A stretch of DNA of 64,000 bases from Maratus speciosus. Lineage: Eukaryota > Arthropoda > Arachnida > Araneae > Salticidae. Each line of letters begins with the position of its first letter. Within the stretch, counting starts at the first letter, position 1. The translations under genes were made by a program, and so were the position numbers. Under the pieces are notes generated by a model. The model saw only the letters and a program-made list of their open reading frames with translations. It was not told the origin of the DNA and did not search any database. Of the stretch, positions 8,295 through 20,912 are shown piece by piece. The stretch is taken from the NCBI GenBank assembly GCA_963932465.1, contig OZ010796.1:76404974-76468973 (forward strand), in the 5' to 3' direction.

Positions 8295-10990
8295 TGTACC
8301 GAGTGACGCAGCCTTAAGCCTAAAATCGTATCGTATCGTATCATAGAATTCGTAGATGGCGGAACTCCTATATACAGCTAACTCGACATCAAAGAAAACT
8401 CGAAAAGCCGCCTTTTAATAACTCAGCAGATATATGTCTTATTGTTCTGAATTTTGTAGAACAGTCTTATATCTGCAGTCTAATCGTATACTGAAATTTT
8501 TACATTTCTACGTGCAGTATATTTTGAGATATAAATAACCATTTTTAAAGTGAAAACGTTGGTATGATATCGAGGAAGTTCCTAATTTGAAAATCTCGAA
8601 AACGGGTCTAACGATTATTTTTAAATTGATACATAATATAAATGTGATTAAGGCGAGGTGAATAACACTTTTCTTTTTTCTGGGAAAACTCTCGTTCGTT
8701 AAATAATTCGATTTTTTTTTCTCTCGAAAATGACACGGGCGATTTTTTAAAAATCAAATAAATATGTTTCAGATGAACCAAATAACAATTTACTTGTTTC
8801 CAGCAAGACTCTTGTTCGTTTTATAATGCGCATGAAAAATCGGACTATATTTCTTCGCCATTCTATGGAAATTTCACCGAAAATGCATGACACTGTATTC
8901 ATACACATACTTTCTTTTTAACCACTTTTGGGGAGAAAAATTTTGTCTTCCCACTGGCTGAGTGGCTAAGGGCCATCGTCTACTGCTCTTAAGATAGGCA
9001 GTTCGATACTCTTTGGTGCGTGTTTTCACATGTGAATGTGTTTTTTTTTTTTTTAAGTCTGCTAGTTGACCATTATTCTCAGTTCCTTTGTAATTTTTTT
9101 AATTGCTATTAAGTTAAATAAAATTACAATTATAATGACGCAAATTTGATGATGATTATTTCTTGGCAATTTTTCAACACTAAAAATATTACCATAAATT
9201 TTATAAATATATTTAATTTCAATCACTTTACAAAAAATATACATTAATAATTATTATTTGAATATAAATCACACGATCAGAAACGTAAAAAAATAATTCA
9301 TTTCAGCTCTTCTTTTTATAATATCATTTTTTATTATTATGACGGTCAATCAATATATAATCACTGACATCCATAATAATATTATTATTATAATTATTAT
9401 TTTCCTTGCATAAAAGCTATTGTGATGTAATAATTCTTTTATAATAAATAATTTAGTTGAAATGTTTTATTTATAAATATCAATGAAGTTCGATAACCCC
9501 GAGACAATTGTTTTTATTTAACTTTGCAATATTTACAGTTTACATAATAAGCATATCAGAATTCTGGTGTCGCCATCTTTTGACGCAATTGCGTAGTATT
9601 ATAGAGAAATGTTTGATAAAAACGTTGAAGTAGACAGTTTTTAAATCGAAGAATTATTTTAAGAGATATTTAATGTTAAATCTGGATAAAATTGTCTCAT
9701 TAAAATATCTCATAGGAAAAAAAAATATACATGGGAATTTAATCATTTTCATTCAATTTAATCATTCAATAGAAACTCGAAGTTTGCAGAGTGCATTTAT
9801 TATTTTTAACTTGCCTAATTTTTTGACGGTTTATTTCAATTTTAAATTAAAATTTTCAGAATTTCCAGAGATATTTTTTACATATTTTAGAAAAGGTTAT
9901 TTTAAATTGTTGCCAATTATTAAAACAGCGCAAAGAATAATATATCCTTTAAATTAAAAATTTATTCACACGTGACTATTATAAACAGAAAAAAATCCTT
10001 TTAAATTAGAATTAAATGATAACGTGTTAAAAGCAGGAAAATATTAAACATTACGTCATAAAAATTGTTTTTACACATGCTTACTTAAAATGAAAGAAAA
10101 TTATAAAATAATCAATTATTTTCAAATTAGAATTAAATGATTACGAATTAAAAGAAGGAAAACATTGAAAATTACGTCATAAAAAATATATTTACACGTG
10201 AATATTAAAAGAAAAAGAAAATTTTTAAATAATAAATTCATTGATATGTGTTAAAAGTCGTAAATGGAGGAAATTACGTCATATTGGCCAAAGTGGCCAA
10301 AACAGTTTGCAAAACAGTTTAAATTAAAAAATATATTTATATGAGAGATTTATTTCAAATTTCGAGATGATATTTTTAACTATAGTTGCCAATTTTAAGG
10401 TAGCGCAAATAATAATATTATCTTTCTAATAATAAAAATATTTTCAGTTGAATGTTACAAAGAGAAAGCAAAGTTTGGTTAAAATTATGTCAGATTTAAA
10501 ACGTTACATTTAAAATCTCTTATTTAAAAACATTTTCTTATAGCGTTGTTAAAAAATACCATAAAGCAAAGACTCTGTTGACTTAGTTCCTTTTATATTT
10601 GGTAATTTTCAAATGTTTAACTAATCTTATTTAATCAAGCACGGAAACAGCAACTAACATCAGCTGATTCGGTTTTGAAATCCCTCAGTAAAAGGGAAAC
10701 CCGTTTACAGTAAGATCGCCATTGATTTTTTAATTATACAGAGCAGCCTCGATTATCCGAGCTAATTGGAACTGTTAGTAAATCGGAATTGGAAATCTCG
10801 GTTAATAGAAACTGTGTGTAAAAACTCGCCGTGCTTGCGAATTTAACATCTCTTTAAAAAATATATATAGAACGTTTTTTAAATAATAAAAATAAATATA
10901 TGTAAAGTTCTGTTTCACAGCTTAACAAATTTAAAAAGAAAATCAACTACCAGTAGTAAATTTTAAAATGCAAATTGAAAAATTTACGAT
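8295..10990 (+). repeat. Block Y, forward copy, subtype I
   Basis: About 2.7 kb of AT-rich non-coding sequence. It recurs forward at 15710-18430 and 38536-41243, and inverted at 15182-15709 (part) and 43667-46474. Subtype I carries a 48-bp stretch beginning near 9493 (CGATAACCCCGAGACAATTG) and lacks the 130-bp stretch seen in subtype II at 16873-17005. It holds a tRNA-like sequence (8948-9010) and the left part of a Tigger-type MITE. The CGTAT motif is tandemly repeated near 8327. Open frames such as 9673-9957 are low-complexity and unconvincing. Confidence 0.85.
8948..9010 (+). ncRNA. tRNA-like pol III promoter remnant in block Y
   Basis: TGGCTGAGTGGC (8955-8966) fits an A box and GGCAGTTCGATAC (about 8997-9009) a degraded B box, with CTCTTAAGA where an anticodon loop would be (Leu-like). 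The acceptor stem cannot be closed. Best read as the relic of a tRNA-derived SINE head. The four copies (also 16275-16337, 39188-39250 and inverted 45766-45828) all travel with block Y. Confidence 0.45.
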
Positions 10991-11223
10991 AGTTCACACA
11001 GCCACTGGAAACAAAGCATTGTTCGCTATTGACTTCTCAGGGTCCAATGTTTCTTTGGAGTTGAGTGCTTTTGGGGGCAGAAGGGCCTGTATAGCACGGA
11101 CAGTGAGCTAAAGAGTGTGGTTATTTTTAAGGCTCATTCAAAAGGAAAAAAATCAGACGTTGTTATCGGCTCGGTTAACAGAAACCTCGATTAATCGAAG
11201 CTCGGTTAATCCAGGTTCTACTA
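10739..11223. mobile_element. Non-autonomous Tigger/pogo-type element
   Basis: TA-flanked element. The left terminus is CAGAGCAGCCTCGATTATCC and the right is GGATTAACCG-type in reverse (TTAATCCAGGTTCTACTA), with TA at 10737-10738 and 11224-11225. The CAG-AACCTCGATTA style terminus is typical of pogo/Tigger elements. The interior has several more TCGGTTAA-type subterminal repeats and no transposase. Full copies are at 18154-18641 and 40985-41470. The inverted blocks at 15182-15443 and 43667-43925 carry only its left half. Confidence 0.75.
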
Positions 11224-11807
11224 TAATTCAATCTTCCGTAATCTTTTTAAAGCAGATCAAATTAATGGACTTTAGCACAAAGTCACATAGCTGATAACTG
11301 CCATGCTTGTTGGCCACCTTTTTTTCAAAAAGTTTGCTTCACCTAATTCAATTAATGAGATATCTCCGATAAAATAAGTCACATTTTCCCGTTCTAAAAT
11401 ACTGGTATCCAAAAATCGTAGCATGTAACTGACACTACAAGTACTCATGGAACTAAACTATTTTAAGTCTGATTTTTATTATAGACTATATAAAATTATT
11501 AGGAACTAGCGGGCTTCGTCCGCTATTTACGTTACGGATATAAAAATCATGTTTTTTTTTAGGGAAAAAGAAATAAAAACCTATTTGACGATAGGTTTAT
11601 AAAGACACATTTTGTATTTGTTATATTTCCGGGGATGAGGAGGGGGGGGGGGCTATTTTGATTAAATATCGCAATTAGTCTACATGGCAGATATAATTAT
11701 GATAGACACTAGCGGGCTTCGCCCCTCTATGGCGCCTTATGGGTCCAGCTTCCATAACTCAGAAACTACCTTTCGGACATCAATGCAACAGATTCCAAAC
11801 GTTATAA
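11224..11807. repeat. Block V, no gene; two ACTAGCGGG motifs
   Basis: Non-coding block shared by all three forward B copies. The phrase ACTAGCGGGCTTCG occurs twice about 200 bp apart (11506 and 11708), and a related ACTAGCGGGTTCCG appears at about 52985. A G-run interrupts it near 11640. I see nothing coding. Confidence 0.5.
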
Positions 11808-13611
11808 TTATACATAGAATGACACAAAATGTATAACGCTTCCGGGGTTGAACTCATCCGTTTCCTGATAATCCAAACGCGGCCACGTTAGGCTTAAGTA
11901 TTCCGATGCCGTATTTTCCGACTGCCTTATTTAATCTGTCTATCTATTTGTTGTGTAACATATTCTTCTTCAATTTTTCTCAAACCTTCAAAAAGTATAC
12001 AATTATAACGCTTTAAGATCTAATTTAAAAATAACCAGATACCAACAACAGGGTTCCGATGTATACAAGCGATTACCGTTGCCATTCATAAGCACAAATT
12101 ACAAATCCAAAAACAAATGAATGACTCTTTCAGCTATTCATTAAATGCTCTTAAAATATTTTGCAAAAGCATATTAATATTTTGAAATACGTTTTTCACT
12201 TTTGTTTACATTTATTTACAGTTTGAATTCAGTATACACGGTTAAAAATATCGCGAAAAATTACCTCTGTTTTTCAAGGCTATCTATTTTCTGACCAATG
12301 AGAACACTTTATGGTGTTCAGTGAATATAGCTATATTCGGTGATTCATTCCCGTGAATTATTTTGTACCGGATTAACGTTTCCTTTCTAAAAACAAACGT
12401 ATTTCAAATTATTTAAAAGCTTTATTATGGTTTTACAAATATTTTAAGAGCAAAATCGGATGTCGACCGTATTTTTTAACGATTCGCTCAAAGAGTCATT
12501 CAACTGCTTCTGGATTTGGAATTTGTGTTGTACATGTGGCATCACGACACACGAGTGAATGTTGATTTGATTTTCAATCTTAAAACGTTGAGTAAAATGT
12601 GCTTTCTTTTCCACTATTCGCAAAAGTTACATTTTTAGACAGATTATTCAGAATAAATTAATATTTATAAGAGATTACATTCAATTATCTAATATTCAGC
12701 TGCGGTAACTTGAGTTAAAATTAGATTGGTAGCTTTATCTATCCCTATATGAAAGTAAACAAACAATTGATTCATTCGTCTTGAACTTTTAAAATATTAA
12801 AACAAACGTTTATATGCTCTGTTGCGCCATCTGTCGGTAGTTAAAAAAAAGAAATTCTCTTTTAAAAATGTTTTTTGAATTCTGAAGACATTGGGGGGGG
12901 GGGGGGGAAATGAATATTTCTTATAAAATGAAATTAGAATATCAGAAATATGTAATGCCGTGTATTACATATATATATATATGTATATATATCAATGCAT
13001 TATTATAATAAATAAAATTTTGTATTTTGTAGGGGGGAAAATAAATTTGTAATTTAATAACAGAATTTGGGAAAATAAATTGTTAATGTAATTAACAGTT
13101 GCGATTTACTTATGTGATAAAAGATGATTTTTAATTTATCAAAATTTATTACAGGTTTCTTTTATGCATGTTTAAAAAAAATCGGGATTTTCTCTGTTCA
13201 ACTTTTTAAAATTTAAGTTATATAATTATTATTTTGGCAATTAATAAAAACAAATAAACCTTCTGTTGGAATTGTCTTTTATTTTACCACATACCATCAG
13301 ATAAAATAGTTAATTGACAATATGTTTTAAAATAACATTATTAGTACTAATTTGAATGTTTTTGTGAAATATTTCTTCAAATTTTGTGAGTGAAGTTCAT
13401 TTGCATACTTTATATCAGTATTTTACCAATTCAATTAATAATTTTCTTGCCAATTAAATTTCAATGAAAAATGGGCTGTTTTTACTTTACCCCGCCTGAC
13501 CCTATTAATCAGACAAGACAAAATTTATTACTTCACAATTCTTTTTATAATGCAATGCTATATAATTTTTTTGAAAATGCAAACACGTCATTCTGACGGG
13601 CTATATTCTAG
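11808..13611 (+). mobile_element. Helitron-like insertion, present only in copy 1
   Basis: In the two other forward B copies GTTATAA is followed directly by TTAACTTAAT (junctions at 19245/19246 and 42071/42072). Here 1,804 bp are inserted between the A and the T. The 3' end has a small hairpin (CGTCA-TTC-TGACG, 13586-13598) and terminates CTAG before T. The 5' end is TTATACATAGAATG, or up to 3 bases later, since TTA is shared. A/T insertion without duplication, a 3' hairpin and CTAG all fit a Helitron. No Rep/helicase gene is seen, so it is non-autonomous. Deletion from the other two copies is the alternative. Confidence 0.7.
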
Positions 13612-14283
13612 TTAACTTAATAATCACCCTATATAGCATTAAAGTAAATTTATGAGTACTGCATACTATTTTTTTATCGTAATTTCTGAAGAGAAAAAAT
13701 TATTTCGGTTGTATTCTTAGGTACTGGTCTGAAAAATTTTGAAAAAGGGGGGAAGGAGGGGACATGAGGCTGCTGTTTGTCAAACAACACAACGGGGTCT
13801 GGCTTATTCAACTTGGTTTTTGATGACTTCAGTTGGAAGGTGGTTTGTTTAAAAGAGTGCGTTCCCTGCCCCATGAAAATTGGAACTATTGGTGCACCAT
13901 CTATGTAAGGATTTAATAATTATAAATTAACATTTTAGATTTATTAATTTAAGGATAAAGTGTTTTTAAAGGAATATCAAATGAAACCCTCTGTGCGATC
14001 TGCGATTATACTTACCCAGTTGTTTTTATATACAAACTGCTATAAGGAAAATTGTAATAAAATAGTAAAAATTAAATCTGCATTAAATTCCATAAGTATC
14101 TTTTTTTTAATCATTTTATCACTAACCTCAAAAAAGTAATGATATCAATGCAAAAACCCTTGACGGGTTAAAAGTTTCTGACGCAGCACTTTATCTTATG
14201 CTCTAAGAATTTTAAATATGGAACTTAAAAATACTGATATCAAATTTTGAGTGACGTTATGCTATTTCTTAAAAAATATATTT
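13612..14283. repeat. Block W, no gene
   Basis: Non-coding block found forward here, at 19246-19900 and at 42072-42744. Its end is found inverted at 20791-20912. It has a G-run near 13745. The minus-strand frame 13674-13874 is broken in the other copies and is not convincing. Confidence 0.6.
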
Positions 14284-15048
14284 GTATTTATTTCATCATT
14301 TTATTTTTGTTTTATTTATAATCGCATGTGCAAAAGTTATGTTCAACATGAAAAGCTGCATAAAATTATATTCGCTGTTGCTTTATCATTTACATCTCTC
14401 ATAAATTCAAAATATGAGTTTTAAAAGATATGATATAAAATTTAAGTGACGCCTTGATGTGACTTTAAAAGGTTTGTTTTAAAATTCAATTTAAATTCTT
14501 TTTGACTTGGTTAAAATATTTTTTTACATCTACACAATACTTTTAATATTCCAATTCACTGTTAAATATATCACTTTCATTGAATCTATACTATGCATTG
14601 AAATGTATTTATTTCAATAAATTGATTTATCTTTTGTGGCACGCTATTCAAAATTGTGTGTAAGATTTATGTAAATGGTTTCTTTGCGTCATTGTGTCCA
14701 AACTACATGAAATGTATGAAAAAGGATAGTTTGACGCAAATAAACCATTTACACCATTTTCAGAAAACCAACCATTTACAGAAAACCAACCCCAGTTCAA
14801 AACTTTATATCTATATATATATATATATATACAGGGTGTATCTGAAAAAGGAGGCGAAACTTTACGGGGTGATAGAACGCAGGTATACGAGCAAATTTCG
14901 TCATAGAATGTAGAGTCGGAACGCCAGCGGTGAGAAGTTAAAAGGTAGTTTTTCACTGTCGCAGTTAAAGAATTAACATAAGAATGAAAGGAGATACTTC
15001 TGAAAACATTTTATTAACACGGATGTAATTAATGTACATGCTCAAAGA
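14284..15048 (-). repeat. Block X', inverted arm
   Basis: Reverse complement of 7533-8294, including the right half of the Tc1/mariner-type element (CAGGGTGTATCTGAAAAAGG at about 14832) and its TA run. It stops at CTCAAAGAA, exactly where X begins. A second partial copy of its centre (TGTCACGCTATTC to GAAAAAGGAT) follows at 15069-15158. Confidence 0.85.
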
Positions 15049-15181
15049 ATGCTATGGTTGGATCCAATGTCACGCTATTCAAAATTGTGAGTAAGATTTA
15101 TGTAAATGGTTTCTTTGCGTCATTGTGTCCAAACTACATGAAATGTATGAAAAAGGATCAAGGTTGGTTTTCTGTTTCGGT

Positions 15182-15709
15182 GTGAACTTTCGTAATTTTT
15201 TTCAATTTGCATTTTAAAATTTACTACTGGTAGTTGATTTTCTTTTTAAATTTGTTAAGCTGTGAAACAGAACTTTACATATATTTATTTTTATTATTTA
15301 AAAAAACGTTCTATATATTTTTTTTTAAAGAGATGTTAAATTCGCAAGCACGGCGAGTTTTTACACACAGTTTCTATTAACCGAGATTTCCGATTCCGAT
15401 TTACTAACAGTCCCAATTAGCTCGGATAATCGAGGCTGCTCTGTATAATTAAAAAATCAATGGCGATCTTACTGTAAACGGGTTTCCCTTTTACTGAGGG
15501 ATTTCAAGACCGAATCAGCTGATGTTAGTTGCTGTTTCCGTGCTTGATTAAATAAGATTAGTTAAACATCTGAAAATTACCAAATATAAAAGCAACTAAG
15601 TCAACAGGGTCTTTGCTTTATGGTATTTTTTAACAACGCTATAAGAAAATGATTTTAAATAAGAGATTTTAAATGTAACGTTTTAAATCTGACATAATTT
15701 TCACCAAAC
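15182..15709 (-). repeat. Block Y', truncated inverted copy
   Basis: Reverse complement of about 10480-10995, carrying the left half of the Tigger-type element up to CTCTG-TA at 15443. In copy 2 the matching inverted block continues for 2.3 kb more. Here it stops at CACCAAACT and joins a forward Y copy at CTCGACATC. The shared AACT at the join suggests microhomology-mediated joining. Confidence 0.8.
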
Positions 15710-16274
15710 TCGACATCAAAGAAAACGCGAAAAGCCACCTTTTAATAACTCAGCAGATATAAGTCTTATTGTTCTGAATTTTCTAGAACAGTCTTATATC
15801 TGCAGTCTAATCGTATACTGAAATTTTTACATTTCTACGTGCAGTATATTTTGAGATCTAAATAGCCATTTTTAAAGTGAAAACGTTGGTATGATATCGA
15901 GGAAGTTCCTAATTTGAAAATCTCGAAAACGGGTCTAACGATTATTTTTAAATTGATACATAATATAAATGTGATTAAGGCGAGGTGAATAACACTTTTC
16001 TTTTTTTCTGGGAAAACTCGCGTTCGTTAAATAATTCGATTTTTTTTCTCTGAAAAATGACACGGGCGATTTTTTAAAAATCAAATAAATATGTTTCAGA
16101 TGAACCAAATAACAATTTACTTGTTTCCAGCAAGACTGTTGTTCGTTTTATAATGCGCATAAAAAATCGGACTATATTTCTTCGCCATTCTATGGAAATT
16201 TCACCGAAAATGCATGACACTGTATTCATACACATGCTTTCTTTTTAACCACTTTTGGGGAGAAAAATTTTGTC

Positions 16275-16337
16275 TTCCCACTGGCTGAGTGGTTAAGGGC
16301 CATCGTCTACTGATCTTAAGATAGGCAGTTCGATACT
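16275..16337 (+). ncRNA. tRNA-like remnant, second copy
   Basis: Same A-box and B-box phrases as at 8948, with GGTTAAGGGCC in place of GGCTAAGGGCC. Part of block Y. Confidence 0.4.
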
Positions 16338-18153
16338 CTAGGTACGTGTTTTCACATGTGAATGTGTTTTTTTTTTCTTTTAAAGTCTGTTAGTTGACCA
16401 TTATTCTCAGTTCCTTTGTAATTTTTTAATTGCTATTAAGTTAAATAAAATTACAATTATAATGACGCCAATTTGATGATGATTATTTCTTGGCAATTTT
16501 TCAACACTAAAAATATTACCATAAATTTTATAAATATATTTAATTTCAATCACTTTACAAAAAATATACATTAATAATTATTATTTGAATATAAATCACA
16601 CGATCAGAAACGTAAAAAAATAATTCATTTCAGCTCTTCTTTTTATAATATCATTTTTTATTATTATGACGGTCAATCAATATATAATCACTGACATCCA
16701 TAATATTATTATTATTATAATTATTATTTTCCTTGCATAAAAACTATTGTGATGTAATAATTATTTTATAATAAATAATTTAGTTGAAATGTTTTATTTA
16801 TAAATAACAATGAAGTTTTACATAATAAGCATATCAGAATTCTGGTGTCGCCATCTCTTGACGCAATTGCGTACTACATTTTGTCTCTTATTCGGAAAAA
16901 AAGAAACTAACGCTCTTCACCGCTTTGAAAGAATCTCTTGTGACTAGAGGTCTATTTCGAATATATTAAGAAAATTACTGCATACAAAAATATTAAAATT
17001 GGTAGTATTATAGAGAAATGTTTGATAAAAACGTTGAAGTAGACAGTTTTTAAATCGAAGAATTATTTTAAGAGATATTTAATGTTAAATCTGGATAAAA
17101 TTGTCTCATTAAAAAAGTCTCATAGGAAAAAAAAATATATACATGGGAATTTAATCATTTTCATTCAATTTAATCATTCAATAGAAACTCGAAGTTTGCA
17201 GAGTGCATTTATTATTTTTAACTTGCCTAATTTTTTGACGGTTTATTTCAATTTTAAATTAAAATTTTCAGAATTTCCAGAGATATTTTTTACATATTTT
17301 AGAAAAGGTTATTTTAAATTGTTGCCAATTGTTAAAACAGCGCAAAGAATAATATATCCTTTAAATTAAAAATTTATTCACATGTGACTATTATAAACAG
17401 AAAAAAATCCTTTTAAATTAGACTTAAATGATAACGTGTTAAAAGCTGGAAAATATTAAACATTACGTCATAAAAATTGTTTTTACACATGCTTACTTAA
17501 AATGGAAGAAAATTATAAAATAATCAATTATTTTCAAATTAGAATTAAATGATTACGCATTAAAAGCAGGAAAACATTGAAAATTACGTCATAAAAATTA
17601 TATTTAAACGTGAATATTAAAAGAAAAAGAAAATTTTTAAATAATAAATTCATTGATAGGTGTTAAAATTCGTAAATGGAGGAAATTACGTCATATTGGC
17701 CAAAGTGGCCAAATAATAATATTGCAAAACAGTTTAAATTAAAAAATATATTTATATGAGAGATTTATTTCAAATTTCGAGATGATATTTTTAACTATAG
17801 TTGCCAATTTTAAGGTAGCGCAAATAATAATATTATCTTTCTAATAATAAAAATATTTTCAGTTGAATGTTACAAAGAGAAAGGAAAGTTTGGTGAAAAT
17901 TATGTCAGATTTAAAACGTTACATTTAAAATCTCTTATTTAAAATCATTTTCTTATAGCGTTGTTAAAAAATACCATAAAGCAAAGACTCTGTTGTCTTA
18001 GTTCCTTTTATATTTGGTAATTTTCAAATGTTTAACTAATCTTATTTAATCAAGCACGGAAACAGCAACTAACATCAGCTGATTCGGTCTTGAAATCCCT
18101 CAGTAAAAGGGAAACCCGTTTACAGTAAGATCGCCATTGATTTTTTAATTATA

Positions 18154-18641
18154 CAGGGCAGCCTCGATTATCCGAGCTAATTGGGACTGTTAGTAAATCG
18201 GAATCGGAAATCTCGGTTAATAGAAACTGTGTGCAAAAACTCGCCGTGCTTGCGAATTTAACATCTCTTTTAAAAAATATATATAGAACGTTTTTTAAAA
18301 TAATAAAAATAAATATATGTAAAGTTCTGTTTCACAGCTTAACAAATTTAAAAAGAAAATCAACTACCAGTAGTAAATTTTAAAATGCAAATTGAAAAAT
18401 TTACGATAGTTCACACAGCCACTGGAAACAAAGCATTGTTCGCTATTGACTTCTCAGGGTCCAATGTTTCTTTGGAGTTGAGTGCTTTTGGGGGCAAAAG
18501 GGCCTGTATAGCACGGACAGTGAGCTAAAGAGTGTGGTTATTTTTAAGGCTCATTCAAAAGGAAAAAAAATCAGACTTTGTTATCGGCTCGGTTAACAGA
18601 AACCTCGATTAATCGAAGCTCGGTTAATCCAGGTTCTACTA
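18154..18641. mobile_element. Non-autonomous Tigger/pogo-type element, copy
   Basis: Full-length relative of 10739-11223 with the same termini and flanking TA dinucleotides. The left terminus reads CAGGGCAGCCTCG. No transposase. Confidence 0.75.
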
Positions 18642-19782
18642 TAATTCAATCTTCTGTAATCTTTTTAAAGCAGATCAAATTAATGGACTTTAGCACAAAG
18701 TCACATAGCTGATAACTGCCATGCTTGTTGGCCACCTTTTTTTCAAAAAGTTTGCTTCACCTTATTCAATTAATGAGATATCTCCGATAAAATAAGTCAC
18801 ATTTTCCCGTTCTAAAGTACTGGTATCCAAAAATCGTAGCATGTAACTGACACTACAAGTACTCATGGAACTAGACTATTTTAAGTCTGATTTTTATTAT
18901 AGACTATATAAAATTATTAAAAATATATATTACGATAGGAACTAGCGGGCTTCGTCCGCTATTTACGTTACGGATATAAAAATAATGTTTTTTTTTTTAG
19001 GAAAAAAGAAATAAAAACCTATTTGACGATAGGTTTATAAAGACACATTTTGTATTTGTTATATTTCCGGGGATGAGGCGGGGGGGGGGGACTATTTTGA
19101 TTAAATATCGCAATTAGTCCACATGCAGATATAATTATGATAGACACTAGTGGGCTTCGCCCCTCTATAGCGCCTTATGGGTCCAGCTTCCATAACTCAG
19201 AAACTACCTTTCGGACATAAATGCAACAGATTCCAAACGTTATAATTAACTTAATAATCACCCTATATAGCATTAAAGTAAATTTATGAGTACTGCATAC
19301 TATTTTTTTATCGTAATTTCTGAAGAGAAAAAATTATTTCGGTTCCATTCTTAGGTACTGGTCTGAAAATTTTCGAAAAAGGGGGGAAGGAAGGGACATG
19401 AGACTGCTGTTTGTCAAACAACACAACGGGGTCTGGCTTATTCAACTTGGTTTTTGATGACTTCAATTGGAAGGTTGGTTTGTTTAAAAGAGTGCGTTCC
19501 CTGCCCCATGAAAATTGGAACTATTGGTGCACCATCTATGTAAGGATTTAATAATTATAAATTAACATTTTGGATTTATTAATTTAAGGATAAAGTGTTT
19601 TTAAAGGAATATCAAATGAAACCCTCTGTGCGATCTGCGATTATACTTATCCACTTGTTTTTATATACAAACTGCTATAAGGAAAATTGTAATAAAATAG
19701 TAAAAATTAAATCTGCATTAAATTCCATAAGTATCTTTTTTTTAATCATTTTATCACTAACCTCAAGAAAGTAATGATATCA

Positions 19783-20912
19783 ATGCAAAAACCCTTGACG
19801 GGTTAAAAGTTTCTGACGGAGCACTTTATCTTATGCTCTAAGAATTTTAAATATGGAACTTAAAAATACTGATATCAAATTTTGAGTGACGTTATGCTAT
19901 TTCTTAAAAAATATATTTGTATTTATTTCATCATATTATTTTTGTTTTATTTATAATCGCATGTGCAAAAGTTATGTTCAACATGAAAAGCTGCATAAAA
20001 TTTTATTCGCTGTTGCTTTATCATTTACATCTCTCATAAATTCAAAATATGAGTTTTTAAAGATATGATATAAAATTTAAGTGACGCCTTGATGTGACTT
20101 TAAAAGGTTTGTTTTAAAATTCAATTTAAATTATTTTTGACTTGGTTAAAATATTTTTTTTACATCTACACAATATTTTTAATTTTCCAATTCACTGTTA
20201 AATATATCACTTTCATTGAATCTATACTATGCATTGAAATGTATTTATTTCAATAAATTGATTTATCTTTTGTGTCACGCTATTCAAAATTGTGAGTAAG
20301 ATTTATGTAAATGGTTTATTTGCGTCAAACTATCCTTTTTCATACATTTCATGTAGTTTGGACACAATGACGCAAAGAAACCATTTACATAAATCTTACT
20401 CACAATTTTGAATAGCGTGACACAAAAGATAAATCAATTTATTGAAATAAGTACATTTCAATGCATAGTATAGATTCAATGCAAGTGATATATTTAACAG
20501 TGAATTGGAAAATTAAAAGTATTGTGTAGATGTAAAAAAATATTTTATCCAAGTCAAAAATAATTTAAATTGAATTTTAAAACAAACCTTTTAAAGTCAC
20601 ATCAAGGCGTCACTTAAATTTTATATCATATCTTTTAAAACTCATATTTTGAATTTATGAGAGATGTAAATGATAAAGCAACAGCGAATAAAATTTTATG
20701 CAGGTTTTCGTGTTGAACATAACTTTTGCACATGCGATTATAAATAAAACAAAAATAAAATGATGAAATAAATACAAATATATTTTTTAAGAAATAGCAT
20801 AACGTCACTCAAAATTTGATATCAGTATTTTTAAGTTCCGTATTTAAAATTCTTAGAGCATAAGATAAAGTGCTGCGTCAGAAACTTTTAACCCGTCAAG
20901 GGTTTTTGCAGT
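19783..20912. repeat. Large palindrome of blocks W-X' and X-W'
   Basis: From TGCAAAAACCCTTGACGGG at 19783 the sequence runs through the end of W and part of X', turns round near 20310-20370, and returns as X and W' to CCCGTCAAGGGTTTTTGCA at 20912. Arms are about 530 bp with a short asymmetric centre holding TCAAACTATCC. Such a structure can extrude as a cruciform and marks the end of the duplicated material. Frames at 19886-20068 are mirror by-products. Confidence 0.85.

Larger units (their letters stand above)
626..15709 (+). repeat. Compound duplicated unit, copy 1 (modules A + B)
   Basis: From TTGGTCATATTACATACAG at 626 the sequence is collinear with the copy beginning at 25406, down to a common point at about 15709 and 44192. 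Removing the copy-specific insertions (hAT MITE 4769-4956 and Helitron-like 11808-13611 here, the 5.6-kb hAT there) leaves about 13.1 kb in each. Differences are scattered substitutions and small indels. The left flanks of the two copies differ, so 626 is a true duplication boundary. This copy ends where the inverted Y' arm joins a second forward Y block. Confidence 0.9.
15710..19782 (+). repeat. Second forward Y-V-W copy (subtype II)
   Basis: Starts in the middle of Y (equivalent to 8381) and runs through Y, V and most of W. It is subtype II: it carries 16873-17005 (an extra stretch between GCAATTGCGTA and GGTAGTATTATAG) and lacks the 48-bp stretch of subtype I. The Helitron-like insertion is absent (empty site 19245/19246). 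It includes the tRNA-like remnant at 16275-16337. No coding sequence recognised. Confidence 0.85.

Noticed and set aside
9673..9957. Forward 94-codon frame in block Y, repeated at 17082-17369
   Set aside because: Low-complexity, AT-rich; broken in the copy at 39905, where a frameshift and substitutions interrupt it.
7533..15048. Maverick/Polinton with long terminal inverted repeats X and X'
   Set aside because: X starts inside a Tc1/mariner relic, there is no 6-bp duplication, and the interior encodes no polymerase, integrase or capsid-like protein.
626..20912. The whole A+B array as one giant transposon with its own termini
   Set aside because: The left border at 626 is sharp but has no inverted or terminal partner at 20912 or 46594, and no matching flanking duplication was found.
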